The notes beneath the pieces were generated by a model. That model worked only from the letters and a program-made list of their open reading frames with translations, was not told where the DNA came from and did not search any database. A DNA stretch of 34,324 nucleotides from Gammaproteobacteria bacterium (GTDB lineage Bacteria; Pseudomonadota; Gammaproteobacteria; GRL18), in assembly GCA_027012135.1 (NCBI GenBank), contig JALUZF010000083.1, positions 1 to 34,324 on the forward strand, written 5' to 3'. Positions 9,124 through 17,962 of the stretch are shown one piece after another. Numbering within the stretch: position 1 is the stretch's first letter; every line of letters begins with the position of its first letter. A program made the translations under genes and the position numbers.

Positions 9124-10425
9124 ATGCTTGATATTAACCGTCTTGATACCGGTTCCAGTAATTTCTGGCCGCAATTAAAAGAATTGCTGGCCTGGGACAA
9201 TGTATCTGATGATTCTGTTCAGTCCACCGTAAAGCAAATCTTAACTGATGTGCGTCGTAACGGCGATCAGGCAGTCATTGAATATACTAACAGGTTTGAT
9301 CGCATGAGTGCAGAGGATATGTCTGTGCTGACGATATCCAGAGAACGTTTACAACAGGCTCTGGATGGTCTGCCTGATGATCAGCGACAGGCGCTGGAAG
9401 AATCGGCAGAGCGGGTTCGCCGTTACCATGCCAGGCAGAAAATGGAATCCTGGACTTATACTGAGGATGACGGCACTTTGCTGGGTCAACAGGTTACGCC
9501 TCTGGACAGAGTGGGTTTATACGTGCCCGGCGGCCAGGCTGCATATCCCTCCTCGGTATTAATGAATGCCATTCCGGCTAAAGTGGCCGGTGTCAAAGAA
9601 CTGATTATGGTGGTACCTACTCCAGACGGACAGACTAATGAACTGGTGTTTGCAGCGGCGGCTATTACTGGTGTGGATAAGGTTTTTGCCATTGGCGGTG
9701 CCCAGGCAGTGGCCGCTCTGGCTTACGGCACAGAAAGTATTCCCCAGGTAGATAAAATTGTCGGCCCCGGTAATATTTACGTCGCGACAGCCAAGGGCAT
9801 GGTGTTTGGCACAGTGGGTATTGATATGATTGCCGGACCTTCAGAAATTCTGGTGATCTGTGACGGTAAAACCGATCCTGACTGGATTGCCATGGATCTG
9901 TTTTCCCAGGCCGAACATGATGAAGATGCCCAGCCCATACTGATCTCCGATAATGCCGATTTTCTGGATAAAGTACAGGCTTCAATAGAACGACTGCTGA
10001 CAGAGATGGAACGTGAAGCCATTATCCGGGTGTCCCTGAATGAAAGGGCGGCCCTGATCCAGGTTAAAGATATCGATGAAGCCATCGATGTATGCAATTA
10101 TATTGCCCCTGAACACCTTGAACTGTCAGTCGATGATCCGCAGGTGCTGCTGCCAAAAATCCGTCATGCTGGTGCCATTTTTATGGGGCGTTATACAGCC
10201 GAAGCGCTGGGGGATTACTGTGCCGGCCCTAACCATGTACTGCCGACCTCCAGAACCGCTCGTTTCAGTTCAGCCCTTGGGGTATATGATTTTCAGAAAC
10301 GTTCCAGTCTGATCATGTGCTCTGAAGACGGTGCTTCAGAGCTGGGTAAAATTGCATCTGTTATGGCTCGGGGTGAAGGCCTCACGGCTCATGCCCGCAG
10401 TGCCGAGTACCGGATTAAGAAATAA
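9124..10425 (+). CDS. hisD: HisD, histidinol dehydrogenase
   Basis: 433-aa zinc enzyme that oxidises histidinol to histidine with two NAD+ in the last two steps of the pathway. Zinc ligands Q262 and H265 are in [13 protein letters not shown]364 in [10 protein letters not shown] and H423 in LTAHARS. The catalytic pair E330-H331 lies in [10 protein letters not shown]. The NAD site starts at [15 protein letters not shown] (129-143). A good ribosome site (GGAG) precedes ATG 9124. hisC begins 2 bp after the stop, so the two are co-translated. Confidence 0.97.
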   Translation: MLDINRLDTGSSNFWPQLKELLAWDNVSDDSVQSTVKQILTDVRRNGDQAVIEYTNRFDRMSAEDMSVLTISRERLQQALDGLPDDQRQALEESAERVRRYHARQKMESWTYTEDDGTLLGQQVTPLDRVGLYVPGGQAAYPSSVLMNAIPAKVAGVKELIMVVPTPDGQTNELVFAAAAITGVDKVFAIGGAQAVAALAYGTESIPQVDKIVGPGNIYVATAKGMVFGTVGIDMIAGPSEILVICDGKTDPDWIAMDLFSQAEHDEDAQPILISDNADFLDKVQASIERLLTEMEREAIIRVSLNERAALIQVKDIDEAIDVCNYIAPEHLELSVDDPQVLLPKIRHAGAIFMGRYTAEALGDYCAGPNHVLPTSRTARFSSALGVYDFQKRSSLIMCSEDGASELGKIASVMARGEGLTAHARSAEYRIKK

Positions 10426-10427
10426 AA

Positions 10428-11531
10428 ATGTCTGATCGGGTAAAGCAATTAGTCAGAGACGAAATTCAGGCTTTATCGGCCTATCACGTGCCTGAACCGG
10501 GCAATATGATAAAACTCGATGCCATGGAAAATCCTTATCTCTGGCCACAGGAGATGCAGTCGCAATGGCTGGAAGGTCTGAAAAATATTGCTGTCAACCG
10601 TTATCCTGATCCATCAGCTGCCAGCCTGACACGTCGACTTGAACAGGTTATGGATGTGCCTTCAGGCATGCGTTCCATTCTGGGTAATGGCTCCGATGAG
10701 CTGATTCAGATCATCTGTATGGCGCTGGCAAAGCCCGGTGCCGTGGTACTGGCTCCAGAGCCGACCTTTGTTATGTATGACATGATTGCGCGTTTTACCA
10801 ATATGCGTTATCAGTCCGTACCGCTGGACAGCACCTTTCAACTGGATATGCCGGCCATGCTCCAGGCCATTGAAGAATATAATCCGGCAGTCATTTTCCT
10901 GGCTTATCCCAATAATCCTACAGGTAATTTATTTACCGAACAGGATGTCCGTACTATTATTGAAAAATCCAGTGGACTGGTCGTGGTGGATGAAGCCTAT
11001 CACGCCTTTGCCGGACACAGCTTTATGCCCATGTTAAAGGAATACGATAACCTGGTCGTTATGCGTACGGTATCCAAAATGGGCCTGGCCGGCCTGCGCC
11101 TGGGCATACTCAGCGGTTCGGCAGACTGGCTCAATGAATTCGATAAGATCCGCCTGCCCTATAATATTAATGTCCTGACCCAGTACAGCGCCGAATTCGC
11201 TCTGCAGCACAGCGACATTTTAAAACAGCAAACCGATCAAATCTGCCAGGACAGAGAAACAATGCAACAGGCAATGGCTGAAATAGAAGCTATTAAACAA
11301 TACCCCAGCAATGCCAACTTCATCCTGTTCAAAGTTCTAGCCGGAGACTCAGCCCAGCTCTTCGAGTCCCTGAAACAGGACAGAGTCCTGATTAAACGCT
11401 TCCCGGACACCTCGGGTCCGCTGGCAGGGTGCCTAAGGGTAACTATCGGTAAGCCGGAAGAAAATGAGGCGTTTTTAAAAGCTTTAAAGAAAGCGCTGAG
11501 AAAGAGCGTAGCGCTGAGCGTTGAGCGCTGA
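10428..11531 (+). CDS. hisC: HisC, histidinol-phosphate aminotransferase
   Basis: 367-aa PLP-dependent class I/II aminotransferase that turns imidazole-acetol phosphate into histidinol phosphate. Key parts are NPYLWP (35-40), GNGSDELIQ (87-95), AYPNNPTGN (159-167), the VVDEAYHAF Asp that pairs with the PLP ring nitrogen, and K217 in RTVSKMGLAGLRLG as the Schiff-base Lys. Enzymatic sequence ends at about LKALKK. The last 13 or so residues (ALRKSVALSVER) and the stop are encoded by a repeat element that starts here, so the tail is probably an acquired extension. It closes a murA-hisG-hisD-hisC run. Confidence 0.96.
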   Translation: MSDRVKQLVRDEIQALSAYHVPEPGNMIKLDAMENPYLWPQEMQSQWLEGLKNIAVNRYPDPSAASLTRRLEQVMDVPSGMRSILGNGSDELIQIICMALAKPGAVVLAPEPTFVMYDMIARFTNMRYQSVPLDSTFQLDMPAMLQAIEEYNPAVIFLAYPNNPTGNLFTEQDVRTIIEKSSGLVVVDEAYHAFAGHSFMPMLKEYDNLVVMRTVSKMGLAGLRLGILSGSADWLNEFDKIRLPYNINVLTQYSAEFALQHSDILKQQTDQICQDRETMQQAMAEIEAIKQYPSNANFILFKVLAGDSAQLFESLKQDRVLIKRFPDTSGPLAGCLRVTIGKPEENEAFLKALKKALRKSVALSVER

Positions 11532-11675
11532 GAAAGAGCCAGAGCAATATCATTTATCTTAAAATTTGTACCAAATATTTTGATATTTTGCTTGACTGAC
11601 GAAAAAGAGCTTTTAAACTTTTCGCTGAACGCTACGCTCTTTCTCAACGCTCAACGCTCAACGCTCAGCGCTGCT
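11489..11675. repeat. Inverted-end repeat element, copy 1 (between hisC and degS)
   Basis: The arms 11498-11520 and 11623-11645 are complementary at 21 of 23 positions. Further out the ends carry tandem 7-mers (GAGCGTT on the left; CAACGCT three times on the right, 11645-11665). The core shares long stretches with copy 2 at identical spacing: AGAAAGAGCCAGAGCA at 11531 and TTTTGCTTGACTGA ending at 11599 lie exactly as far apart as at 23941 and 24009. The element contains the stop codons of both convergent neighbours, hisC and degS. It codes for no protein of its own. As an RNA it would form a long hairpin in both directions, so it may end transcription for both genes. Outer limits are approximate. 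Confidence 0.85.
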
Positions 11676-12866
11676 CTTCCCCCCCGACATCTGCGGCCGC
11701 TCCTGCGCTACAATCCTGAACTGCATCGACTGGTTTCCGCGAATTCCCTGTAATACCGCAATATCCCCCGGATTAAGGTGAGTGATTAACCGCAGGGCGT
11801 CTTTGGCGGAGGTAATTTTTATACCATTTATATGGGTGATCATATCACCTACCTGGATACCTGCTTTCTGACCAGGGCCGTTTTTCAATACGCCAATGAT
11901 CAGCAGGCCATGATCCACCATGCTGTTGAGTTGTTGTGCCAGCATGGGTGATATTTCTCTGGCTTCAATACCAATCCAGCCCCGGCGAACTTCACCGTAA
12001 CGGATCAACTGCTGCATAACCTCCTGTGCCAGAGTAGCAGGAATGGCAAAACCGATACCCTGAGAACCTCCGTTGTTGCTGATATTAATGGTATTGACAC
12101 CAATCATTTCACCACGGGTATTAACCAGGGCTCCACCGGAATTGCCGGGATTAATGGCTGCATCGGTCTGGATAAAATTGTCAAAGCTGTTGGCTCTGAA
12201 CTGGGAACGGTTCAGGGCACTGATGATCCCGGAAGTAACTGTATTACCCAGGCCGAAAGGATTGCCAATAGCCAGGACAATATCACCTACCTGCAATTTA
12301 GATGAATCCCCGAAATGTATGGTAGGCAGATCCGAAGCGGTCACTTTTAATAGTGCCAGATCGGTTTCCAGGTCACGTCCCACCAGCCGGGCGCGTAAAT
12401 AACGGCCATCCTGCAGTAAAACCTCGATATCTTCAGCACCGGAAATGACATGGTTATTGGTTAATATGTGACCGGAAGGTGAGACGATAACACCTGAACC
12501 CAGATTGGTTTCTTCTTTATAACGTGGTGGCGGGCGTCGGTTTTCAAGCAGGGCTCTTAATGCCGAATTGTTATACAGAGATTCTTTTTGCTTAATCAGT
12601 TTACGGGTAAATATATTAACCACAGCCGGTGCCGCTCTGTGTACTGCCGGTGCAAAACTGACAATGCCATCTGGATATCGATTATTATCTACTGGGGCTG
12701 GTATTGACCTGTCTGGCTGTGGTAATTTAACCGTTTCTGATTTTGATGGCTGTCCTGAATCAGTCAGAAAATAATTATAGCTAATGGCAAATAAAAAACC
12801 TGCCAGTGCCGAGAGCAGGTAAAACAGGCTGGATGAGTAATTTTTAGTTGTTTTTTTACCGGTCAT
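11658..12866 (-). CDS. degS: DegS/AlgW-like periplasmic serine protease with one PDZ domain
   Basis: 402-aa HtrA-family protease anchored in the inner membrane by one TM helix (about residues 12-33). The catalytic triad is H139 (LTNNHVI), D169 (ETDLALLKV) and S243 (NPGNSGGAL). A single PDZ domain covers about 285-375 (RRGWIGIEAREI ... LRLITHLNPGD). This layout fits the DegS/AlgW site-1 protease that cuts the anti-sigma factor RseA/MucA when misfolded porins appear, and its place beside hisC and the bc1 genes matches algW in Pseudomonas. A Pro/Ser/Lys-rich linker (35-65) is of no known role. The last residues (GKSSAER) come from the repeat element, so the natural C-terminus was changed. DegP-type proteins with two PDZ domains are excluded. 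Confidence 0.9.
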   Translation of the reverse strand: MTGKKTTKNYSSSLFYLLSALAGFLFAISYNYFLTDSGQPSKSETVKLPQPDRSIPAPVDNNRYPDGIVSFAPAVHRAAPAVVNIFTRKLIKQKESLYNNSALRALLENRRPPPRYKEETNLGSGVIVSPSGHILTNNHVISGAEDIEVLLQDGRYLRARLVGRDLETDLALLKVTASDLPTIHFGDSSKLQVGDIVLAIGNPFGLGNTVTSGIISALNRSQFRANSFDNFIQTDAAINPGNSGGALVNTRGEMIGVNTINISNNGGSQGIGFAIPATLAQEVMQQLIRYGEVRRGWIGIEAREISPMLAQQLNSMVDHGLLIIGVLKNGPGQKAGIQVGDMITHINGIKITSAKDALRLITHLNPGDIAVLQGIRGNQSMQFRIVAQERPQMSGGKSSAER

Positions 12867-13006
12867 GGGGCTTATTTTACCTTAATATCCTTGTGTAGGC
12901 CTGTTTTGCTGATTAAAGAGCTGAATAATACAATAAAGCTTCCAGGGCCGTCTGCATGTCAGACTGCTCAGGAATTGTATTTTATATGGATAAGTGTTAA
13001 TAATTT

Positions 13007-13750
13007 ATGGTTAAAAGTAAAGAACTGGTTGCTTATTGTAATGAACTTCTTGAAACTGAACGTTTTTCTGATTATTGTCCCAATGGGCTGCAAATCCAGG
13101 GAAACAATTCAATTCAGCGTATTGTCAGTGGGGTTACTGCCAGCCAGGAACTGATTGATGAAGCCGTTAAACTGGAGGCTGACTGTCTGCTGGTGCATCA
13201 TGGCTTTTTCTGGAAAGGTGAAGCTCCGGTTCTGACTGGTATTAAATACCGGCGTATTAAATCTCTGCTCTGTCATGATATTAATCTGCTGGCCTATCAT
13301 CTGCCTCTGGATGCCCATAAAACCCTGGGCAATAATGTTCTGCTGGCACAGAAACTGGGTATAAAAACGGAATTTTTCTTCGGTAATAATGACATAGCAC
13401 TACTGGGTACTATTGAGCGCCAGAGTGGCGAAACCTTTGTACGTCACCTGTCTCAGGTACTGGATCGCCAGGCACAGCATATTCCTTCAGAAAGAATGCT
13501 GGAAAAAGTAGCCCTGTGCAGCGGGGCGGCACAGTCCTGGATTGAGCAGGCGGTTGCAGTGGAGGCTGATGCCTTTATCAGTGGTGAAATTTCTGAAAAT
13601 ACCTGGCACCTGGCTCGGGAAAACAATATTCATTACTTTGCTGCCGGGCATCATGCCACCGAGCGCTACGGAGTACAGGCACTGGGAGAACATCTTGCGG
13701 AGCAATTTGATCTGGAACATATATTTGTAGACAAATATAATCCGGTTTAG
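13007..13750 (+). CDS. Nif3-family (YbgI-like) dinuclear metal protein
   Basis: 247-aa protein of the Nif3/YbgI family, once labelled GTP cyclohydrolase I type 2. Metal-binding residues are visible in LLVHHGFFWKG (H64, H65), in LAYHLPLDAHKTLGNN and near the end in AAGHHATERYGV. PNGLQIQG and SGEISENTWHLARE are typical. The family forms hexameric rings with two metal ions per subunit; its cellular reaction is not settled. It sits between degS (divergent) and petA, the usual place in Pseudomonas-like gene orders. The ribosome site before ATG 13007 is poor. Confidence 0.92.
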   Translation: MVKSKELVAYCNELLETERFSDYCPNGLQIQGNNSIQRIVSGVTASQELIDEAVKLEADCLLVHHGFFWKGEAPVLTGIKYRRIKSLLCHDINLLAYHLPLDAHKTLGNNVLLAQKLGIKTEFFFGNNDIALLGTIERQSGETFVRHLSQVLDRQAQHIPSERMLEKVALCSGAAQSWIEQAVAVEADAFISGEISENTWHLARENNIHYFAAGHHATERYGVQALGEHLAEQFDLEHIFVDKYNPV

Positions 13751-13795
13751 CGGTTAACTGTAAAAATTTCTCAAGCAATTTTTGGATCTGGAATT

Positions 13796-13816
13796 TGCTT
13801 AAAAAAAGCAGTTTTT
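13796..13816 (+). terminator. Weak terminator after the Nif3-family gene
   Basis: TGCTT and AAGCA pair around five A, followed by G and five T (13812-13816). The stem is only 5 bp, so it is at best a weak stop. Confidence 0.35.
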
Positions 13817-14021
13817 CAGCTATTGCAGAATGCAACAGTCCAGGTAAAATCAAGGCTATTTGGAAATTTCAATTAAAATTTATATTCTTGAATATTTTGG
13901 TATTTTATCGACACGTTTATGATAATTATCAGGTTAATTAGTAAATAATGAAATTGTACTTGATATTATGTTCATCTTTTAAGAAAATGTTGCAAATTTT
14001 TTTGGTATCGAATTAAGAAAT

Positions 14022-14045
14022 CCTTACTAATTATTAAGGTTTTTT
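14022..14045 (+). promoter_or_regulatory. AT-rich hairpin with T-run upstream of petA
   Basis: CCTTACTAA and TTATTAAGG are complementary at 8 of 9 positions and are followed by six T, about 70 bp before petA. It lies in the 364-bp gap 13751-14114, which is very AT-rich and holds no gene. It could be an attenuator or a weak terminator ahead of the bc1 operon. No clear -35/-10 pair was found in the gap. Confidence 0.3.
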
Positions 14046-14114
14046 ACAAAATTATTTATAAAAAACTGAAGTTGTTTCGGGTGGGAAAATTTCTTAAATT
14101 TGGGAGTTAAGTTA

Positions 14115-14723
14115 ATGAGTACAGACGCTGTAAATAATAGCAAACGTCGCTTTCTGGTTGCCTCCACTACGGTGGTAGGTGCCATTGGTGCCGGTTTTGT
14201 AGCTGTACCCTTCATCAAATCCTGGAAACCCAGCGCTAAGGCTTTAGCGGCTGGTGCTCCAGTGCAGGTTGACATCAGCAAAATTGAAGAAGGGCAAATG
14301 ATCGTAGTAGAGTGGCGAGGTAAGCCGGTTTACGTTTTAAACAGAACAGACGAGAATATCAAGGTACTGGAAACAGATACTGAGAAACTTGCTGATCCGG
14401 ATTCCGAAATGTCTACCCAGCCGGACTATTGTAAGAACCCAACCCGTTCTTATGACAGTCACCGTAAAGTTATGGTTATGGAAGGGGTATGTACTCACCT
14501 GGGTTGTGCACCGAAATATGTGCCTGATTTAAATAACCCATTTGCAGGTTCGCTGGGACATGACTGGAAAGGCGGCTATTTCTGCCCCTGCCATGGTTCT
14601 ATTTATGACCTTGCCGGCCGGGTTCGCAAATCCATGCCGGCTCCAAAGAACCTGCCAATCATGCCATATTATTTCAAGAGCGATACAGTGATCCTGATAG
14701 GTCAAGACGGGAGTAATGCATAA
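14115..14723 (+). CDS. petA: PetA, Rieske iron-sulfur subunit of the bc1 complex
   Basis: 202-aa Rieske protein that takes electrons from quinol at the Qo site and passes them to cytochrome c1. Cluster ligands are C126 and H128 in VCTHLGC and C157 and H160 in FCPCHGS; C131 and C159 form the disulfide. Residues 10-33 hold a KRRFL segment and a hydrophobic helix that acts as an uncleaved Tat-type anchor. I chose ATG 14115 with GGGAG 8 nt upstream; a TTG at 14100 is in frame but lacks a site. The stop overlaps the petB ATG by one base. Confidence 0.97.
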   Translation: MSTDAVNNSKRRFLVASTTVVGAIGAGFVAVPFIKSWKPSAKALAAGAPVQVDISKIEEGQMIVVEWRGKPVYVLNRTDENIKVLETDTEKLADPDSEMSTQPDYCKNPTRSYDSHRKVMVMEGVCTHLGCAPKYVPDLNNPFAGSLGHDWKGGYFCPCHGSIYDLAGRVRKSMPAPKNLPIMPYYFKSDTVILIGQDGSNA

Positions 14724-15964
14724 TGGGACAAAGAGTCAATGATTTAATGGGATGGGTTGATGCCCGTTTCCCTCTGACAAAGATGTGGGAAGAGCATCTG
14801 TCAAAATACTATGCACCTAAAAACTTTAACTTCTGGTACTTTTTCGGCTCACTGGCCATTATGGTACTGGTTATCCAGGTGCTTTCCGGGATTTTCCTGG
14901 CCATGTTCTACAAGCCGGATACGGCACTGGCGTTCCAGTCGGTAGAAATGAATATTATGCGTGATGTGGAATGGGGCTGGTTAATCCGCTATTTCCATTC
15001 AACGGGTGCATCGGCATTCTTTATTGTTGTTTATCTGCACATGTTCCGTGGCCTGATTTACGGTTCTTATAAAAAGCCTCGTGAACTGGTATGGATCTTT
15101 GGTGTACTGATTTTCCTGGCTCTGATGGCTGAAGGCTTTATGGGCTATCTGTTACCCTGGGGTCAGATGTCTTTCTGGGGTGCACAGGTAATTATTAACC
15201 TGGTCAGTGCTATCCCCTTTGTCGGTGAAGATCTGGGTATCTGGGTTCGTGGTGACTTTGTTATTGGTGATGCAACCCTGAACCGTTTCTTCTCCTTACA
15301 TATTATTGCCATTCCGCTGATTCTGATTGGCCTGATTGTGGCGCATATTATTGCCCTGCACGAAGTGGGTTCCAATAATCCTGATGGTGTTGAAATCAAG
15401 AAAAATAAAGATGAAAACGGTATCCCCAAAGATGGCATTCCTTTCCATCCTTATTATTCTGTAAAAGATATTGTTGGTGTTGTGGTATTCCTGATGTTCT
15501 TTGCCGGAGTGATATTCTTTATTCCGGAAATGTTCGGCTATTTCCTGGAACATGCTAACTTTGAGCCTGCTAATCCACTGAAGACACCTGAACATATTGC
15601 ACCGGTCTGGTACTTCACCCCGTATTACTCGATACTGCGTGCGGTTCCAAGTATTGCCGGTTCGGCTTTCCCTGGTGTAATTGCCATGGGCGCAGCAATT
15701 GTCGTGTTGTTCTTCCTGCCATGGCTGGATCGTAACCCTGTTAAATCCATCCGTTATCGTGCTGACTGGTACAAGATTCTGGTGGCAATATTTGTGGTTG
15801 CATTTATTGTTCTGGGTTATTTAGGTACAAAAGCACCTACTGATATGCGTACCCTGGTGGCGCAAATCTGTACCATTTACTATTTTGCCTTCTTCCTGTT
15901 GATGCCTTTCTACACGAAGATGGAAAAGAATAAACCAGTTCCAGAAAGGGTGACAATGAAATGA
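14723..15964 (+). CDS. petB: PetB, cytochrome b of the bc1 complex
   Basis: 413-aa membrane cytochrome b with about eight TM helices, holding the Qo and Qi quinone sites. Haem ligands are H92 and H106 (13 residues between) and H193 and H208 (14 between). The Qo loop motif is PVWY at 294-297 instead of PEWY, a variant known in beta- and gammaproteobacteria. It starts in overlap with petA, and its TGA overlaps the ATG of petC (ATGA), so the three subunits are made together. The end is a charged tail (MEKNKPVPERVTMK). Confidence 0.97.
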   Translation: MGQRVNDLMGWVDARFPLTKMWEEHLSKYYAPKNFNFWYFFGSLAIMVLVIQVLSGIFLAMFYKPDTALAFQSVEMNIMRDVEWGWLIRYFHSTGASAFFIVVYLHMFRGLIYGSYKKPRELVWIFGVLIFLALMAEGFMGYLLPWGQMSFWGAQVIINLVSAIPFVGEDLGIWVRGDFVIGDATLNRFFSLHIIAIPLILIGLIVAHIIALHEVGSNNPDGVEIKKNKDENGIPKDGIPFHPYYSVKDIVGVVVFLMFFAGVIFFIPEMFGYFLEHANFEPANPLKTPEHIAPVWYFTPYYSILRAVPSIAGSAFPGVIAMGAAIVVLFFLPWLDRNPVKSIRYRADWYKILVAIFVVAFIVLGYLGTKAPTDMRTLVAQICTIYYFAFFLLMPFYTKMEKNKPVPERVTMK

Positions 15965-16692
15965 AAAAGACAATCCTGATTCTGCTAACTTTAGTAGCAA
16001 TGACAAGTACTGGGCTGGTATTAGCCAGTGGCGGAGAGCATCTGGAAAAAGCCAGCATCAATGTTGACGATAAAGCTTCACTGCAACGTGGTGTAAAGGT
16101 CTTTACAGACTATTGCCTGAGCTGCCACTCTGCCAAATATGTTCGTTTTAACCGGGTAGCCACTGACCTGGGCATGACCGAAGAACAGGTGATGGGTAAC
16201 CTTAATCATCTGGGCACCAAGTTCGGCAGTACCATGACTGCGGTTATGACACCGGAATACGCCAAACAGGCTTTTGGTGCGGTGCCACCGGATTTATCTC
16301 TGGTAGCTCGTTCCCGTGGTGTTGACTGGTTATACAGTTACCTGAAAGGTTTCTATACCGACCCTTCTAAAACCACTGGTCATAATAATACTGTCTTCAA
16401 AGATGTAGGTATGCCTAATATCTTCTGGAAGCAGGAAGGTGTTAAAAAGCCGATTATTGAAGACCATGATGGTGAAAAAGTGGTTGCTGGTGCAGAACTG
16501 GTTGAGCAGGGTACTATGACACCTGAAGAGTTTGATGCCATGATTAATGATCTGGTGGCCTATATGTCTTATATGGGTGAACCTAATCAGAGTTATCGTA
16601 AATCTCTGGGTGTTTATGTACTGATCTTCCTGGCTGTATTATTCGGATTTGCCTATGCAATGAAGAAAGATTACTGGAAAGATGTTCACTAA
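15961..16692 (+). CDS. petC: PetC, cytochrome c1 of the bc1 complex
   Basis: 243-aa periplasmic c-type cytochrome anchored at its C-terminus. It has a signal peptide (1-22, MKKTILILLTLVAMTSTGLVLA), a single haem site CLSCH (C52, C55, H56) and a likely axial M151 in DVGMPNIFW. The TM anchor is at about 217-235 (YVLIFLAVLFGFAYAM), followed by a Lys-rich cytoplasmic end. It passes electrons from the Rieske protein to soluble or membrane cytochromes. It ends the petABC operon and is followed by two hairpins. Confidence 0.97.
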   Translation: MKKTILILLTLVAMTSTGLVLASGGEHLEKASINVDDKASLQRGVKVFTDYCLSCHSAKYVRFNRVATDLGMTEEQVMGNLNHLGTKFGSTMTAVMTPEYAKQAFGAVPPDLSLVARSRGVDWLYSYLKGFYTDPSKTTGHNNTVFKDVGMPNIFWKQEGVKKPIIEDHDGEKVVAGAELVEQGTMTPEEFDAMINDLVAYMSYMGEPNQSYRKSLGVYVLIFLAVLFGFAYAMKKDYWKDVH

Positions 16693-16708
16693 CAATGATT
16701 TACAATAG

Positions 16709-16750
16709 ACCCACTTGAATTTGGGCTTTCCTGCCCCAATTCAAATGGGT
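16709..16750 (+). terminator. Hairpin after petC
   Basis: The arms 16709-16725 and 16734-16750 (ACCCACTTGAATTTGGG and its near-complement) form a stem of about 17 bp with two mismatches. There is no T-run directly after it, so it may stabilise the mRNA end rather than terminate. Confidence 0.55.
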
Positions 16751-16766
16751 TGAAGTCACTATAATT

Positions 16767-16790
16767 AGGAGGCTGTATTGCCTCCTTTTT
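16767..16790 (+). terminator. Rho-independent terminator between petC and sspA
   Basis: AGGAGGC pairs with GCCTCCT around a 6-nt loop, followed by T at 16786-16790. It ends the bc1 transcript 27 bp before the sspA start. Its AGGAGG arm could look like a ribosome site, but it has no suitable start codon nearby. Confidence 0.8.
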
Positions 16791-16817
16791 GCGTTTATGA
16801 ATTCCGATGGAGGAACT

Positions 16818-17450
16818 ATGACTCAACTTACAAATAGAAGATCAATTATGACCCTTTTTTCTGATGGAAATGATCTTCTGAGTCATCGAGTAAGAATGGT
16901 ATTGGCAGAAAAAGGCATTAATCATGAAATTGTTAATGTTGATCCTGACAATCTTCCGGAAGATCTGCTTGATCTGAACCCTTATAATACTGCTCCGACT
17001 CTGGTGGATCGTGATCTGGTGTTATACGATGCTCAGTTGATAATGGAATACCTGGATGAGCGTTTTCCACATCCCCCTTTAATGCCGGTTGATCCGGTTA
17101 ACCGTGCCAAGTTAAAGATGCTGTTGATCCGCATCAAAAAAGACTGGGATCCGTTGGTAGAAAAACTGATTGGTAAAACCGATAAGCAGGGTGTTAAACA
17201 ACGTAAGGAATTACGTGAAAGTTTAACCACTATTTCCCCGGTATTTGAACAGAAACCGTTTTTTATGTCCGATGAATTTACCCTGGTGGACTGTGCCATT
17301 GCGCCTATTTTATGGCGTTTAAACGAAATGTGCATTGAACTGCCAGATGAAGCCAATGCGGTTAAGCAGTATGCCCAGCAGATATTTGAAAGGGAATCTT
17401 TTCAACAGAGCCTGTCAGAAGTTGAAGAAGATATGGAAGCGATTTCCTGA
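16818..17450 (+). CDS. sspA: SspA, stringent starvation protein A
   Basis: 210-aa GST-fold protein that binds RNA polymerase and changes transcription in stationary phase and acid stress. The N-terminal thioredoxin-like part reads RRSIMTLFSDGNDLLSHRVRMVLAEKG, and the surface patch HPPLMP follows YLDERFPH (about residues 77-89). The residues usual for GST catalysis are absent, as in SspA. ATG 16818 is chosen because GGAGGA precedes it and it aligns exactly with the Escherichia coli start; an in-frame ATG at 16797 lies right behind the terminator. sspB follows after 49 bp. Confidence 0.96.
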   Translation: MTQLTNRRSIMTLFSDGNDLLSHRVRMVLAEKGINHEIVNVDPDNLPEDLLDLNPYNTAPTLVDRDLVLYDAQLIMEYLDERFPHPPLMPVDPVNRAKLKMLLIRIKKDWDPLVEKLIGKTDKQGVKQRKELRESLTTISPVFEQKPFFMSDEFTLVDCAIAPILWRLNEMCIELPDEANAVKQYAQQIFERESFQQSLSEVEEDMEAIS

Positions 17451-17499
17451 ACTTTAAACGATACTTTAGAGCCCCTTCAGGAGTTAAAGAGAAAACAGA

Positions 17500-17898
17500 A
17501 TGACACCTAGCCGTCCCTATTTATTACGAGCCATTTATGACTGGCTAATTGATAATGATCAGACTCCCTATCTGCTGGTTGATGCCAGTGCAGAAGGGGT
17601 TATTGTGCCGCTTGAACATGTTCAGGATGGCAAAATTATTCTTAATATCAGCCTGACGGCGACCCGGGATCTGGAACTAACCAACGATGGTGTGAGTTTT
17701 AATGCCCGCTTTGGCGGCAAACCCATGCATGTTAATGTTCCGGTTATGGCGGCACTGGCACTGTATTCCAAGGAAAATGGTCGTGGTATGATGTTTCCTG
17801 AAGAGGGTATAGATGATGGCCCTGATACACCGACTCCTACAGACGGTAAACCTCAGAAAGATGATAGTTCCAAACCGCATCTGACATTGGTGAAGTGA
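17500..17898 (+). CDS. sspB: SspB, ClpXP adaptor for ssrA-tagged proteins
   Basis: 132-aa adaptor that brings ssrA-tagged proteins to ClpXP. The folded part (residues 1-100) starts RPYLLRAIYDWLIDND and holds VIVPLEHVQDGKIILNISLTATRDLEL and the ARFGGKPMHVNVPV tag-binding strand. A flexible Asp/Pro/Lys-rich linker follows, and HLTLVK at the end is the ClpX-binding tail. It is the second gene of the sspAB pair, as is usual. Confidence 0.96.
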   Translation: MTPSRPYLLRAIYDWLIDNDQTPYLLVDASAEGVIVPLEHVQDGKIILNISLTATRDLELTNDGVSFNARFGGKPMHVNVPVMAALALYSKENGRGMMFPEEGIDDGPDTPTPTDGKPQKDDSSKPHLTLVK

Positions 17899-17918
17899 TT
17901 CCCCCTGCCCTGGGATTA

Positions 17919-17939
17919 GCGCGGGTATCCTGCCCGCGC
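17919..17939. terminator. GC-rich hairpin between convergent sspB and the FAD oxidase gene
   Basis: GCGCGGG and CCCGCGC form a 7-bp GC stem around TATCCTG. There is no T-run on either side. Its place between convergent genes suggests a shared stop site. Confidence 0.45.
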
Positions 17940-17962
17940 AAGTATTTCAAACTTAGGTTAAG

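Noticed and set aside
9665-9985. Long antisense frames inside hisD
   Set aside because: They mirror the coding pattern of hisD on the other strand and have no ribosome site or known domain.
12975-13003. TTGTAT-17-TAATAA promoter-like pair before the Nif3-family gene
   Set aside because: The predicted transcription start would fall inside the coding sequence just after the ATG.
15604-15615. PVWY instead of PEWY in cytochrome b, with 14 residues between the second haem His pair
   Set aside because: Both are known variants in beta- and gammaproteobacterial bc1 complexes, so they are not signs of damage or novelty.
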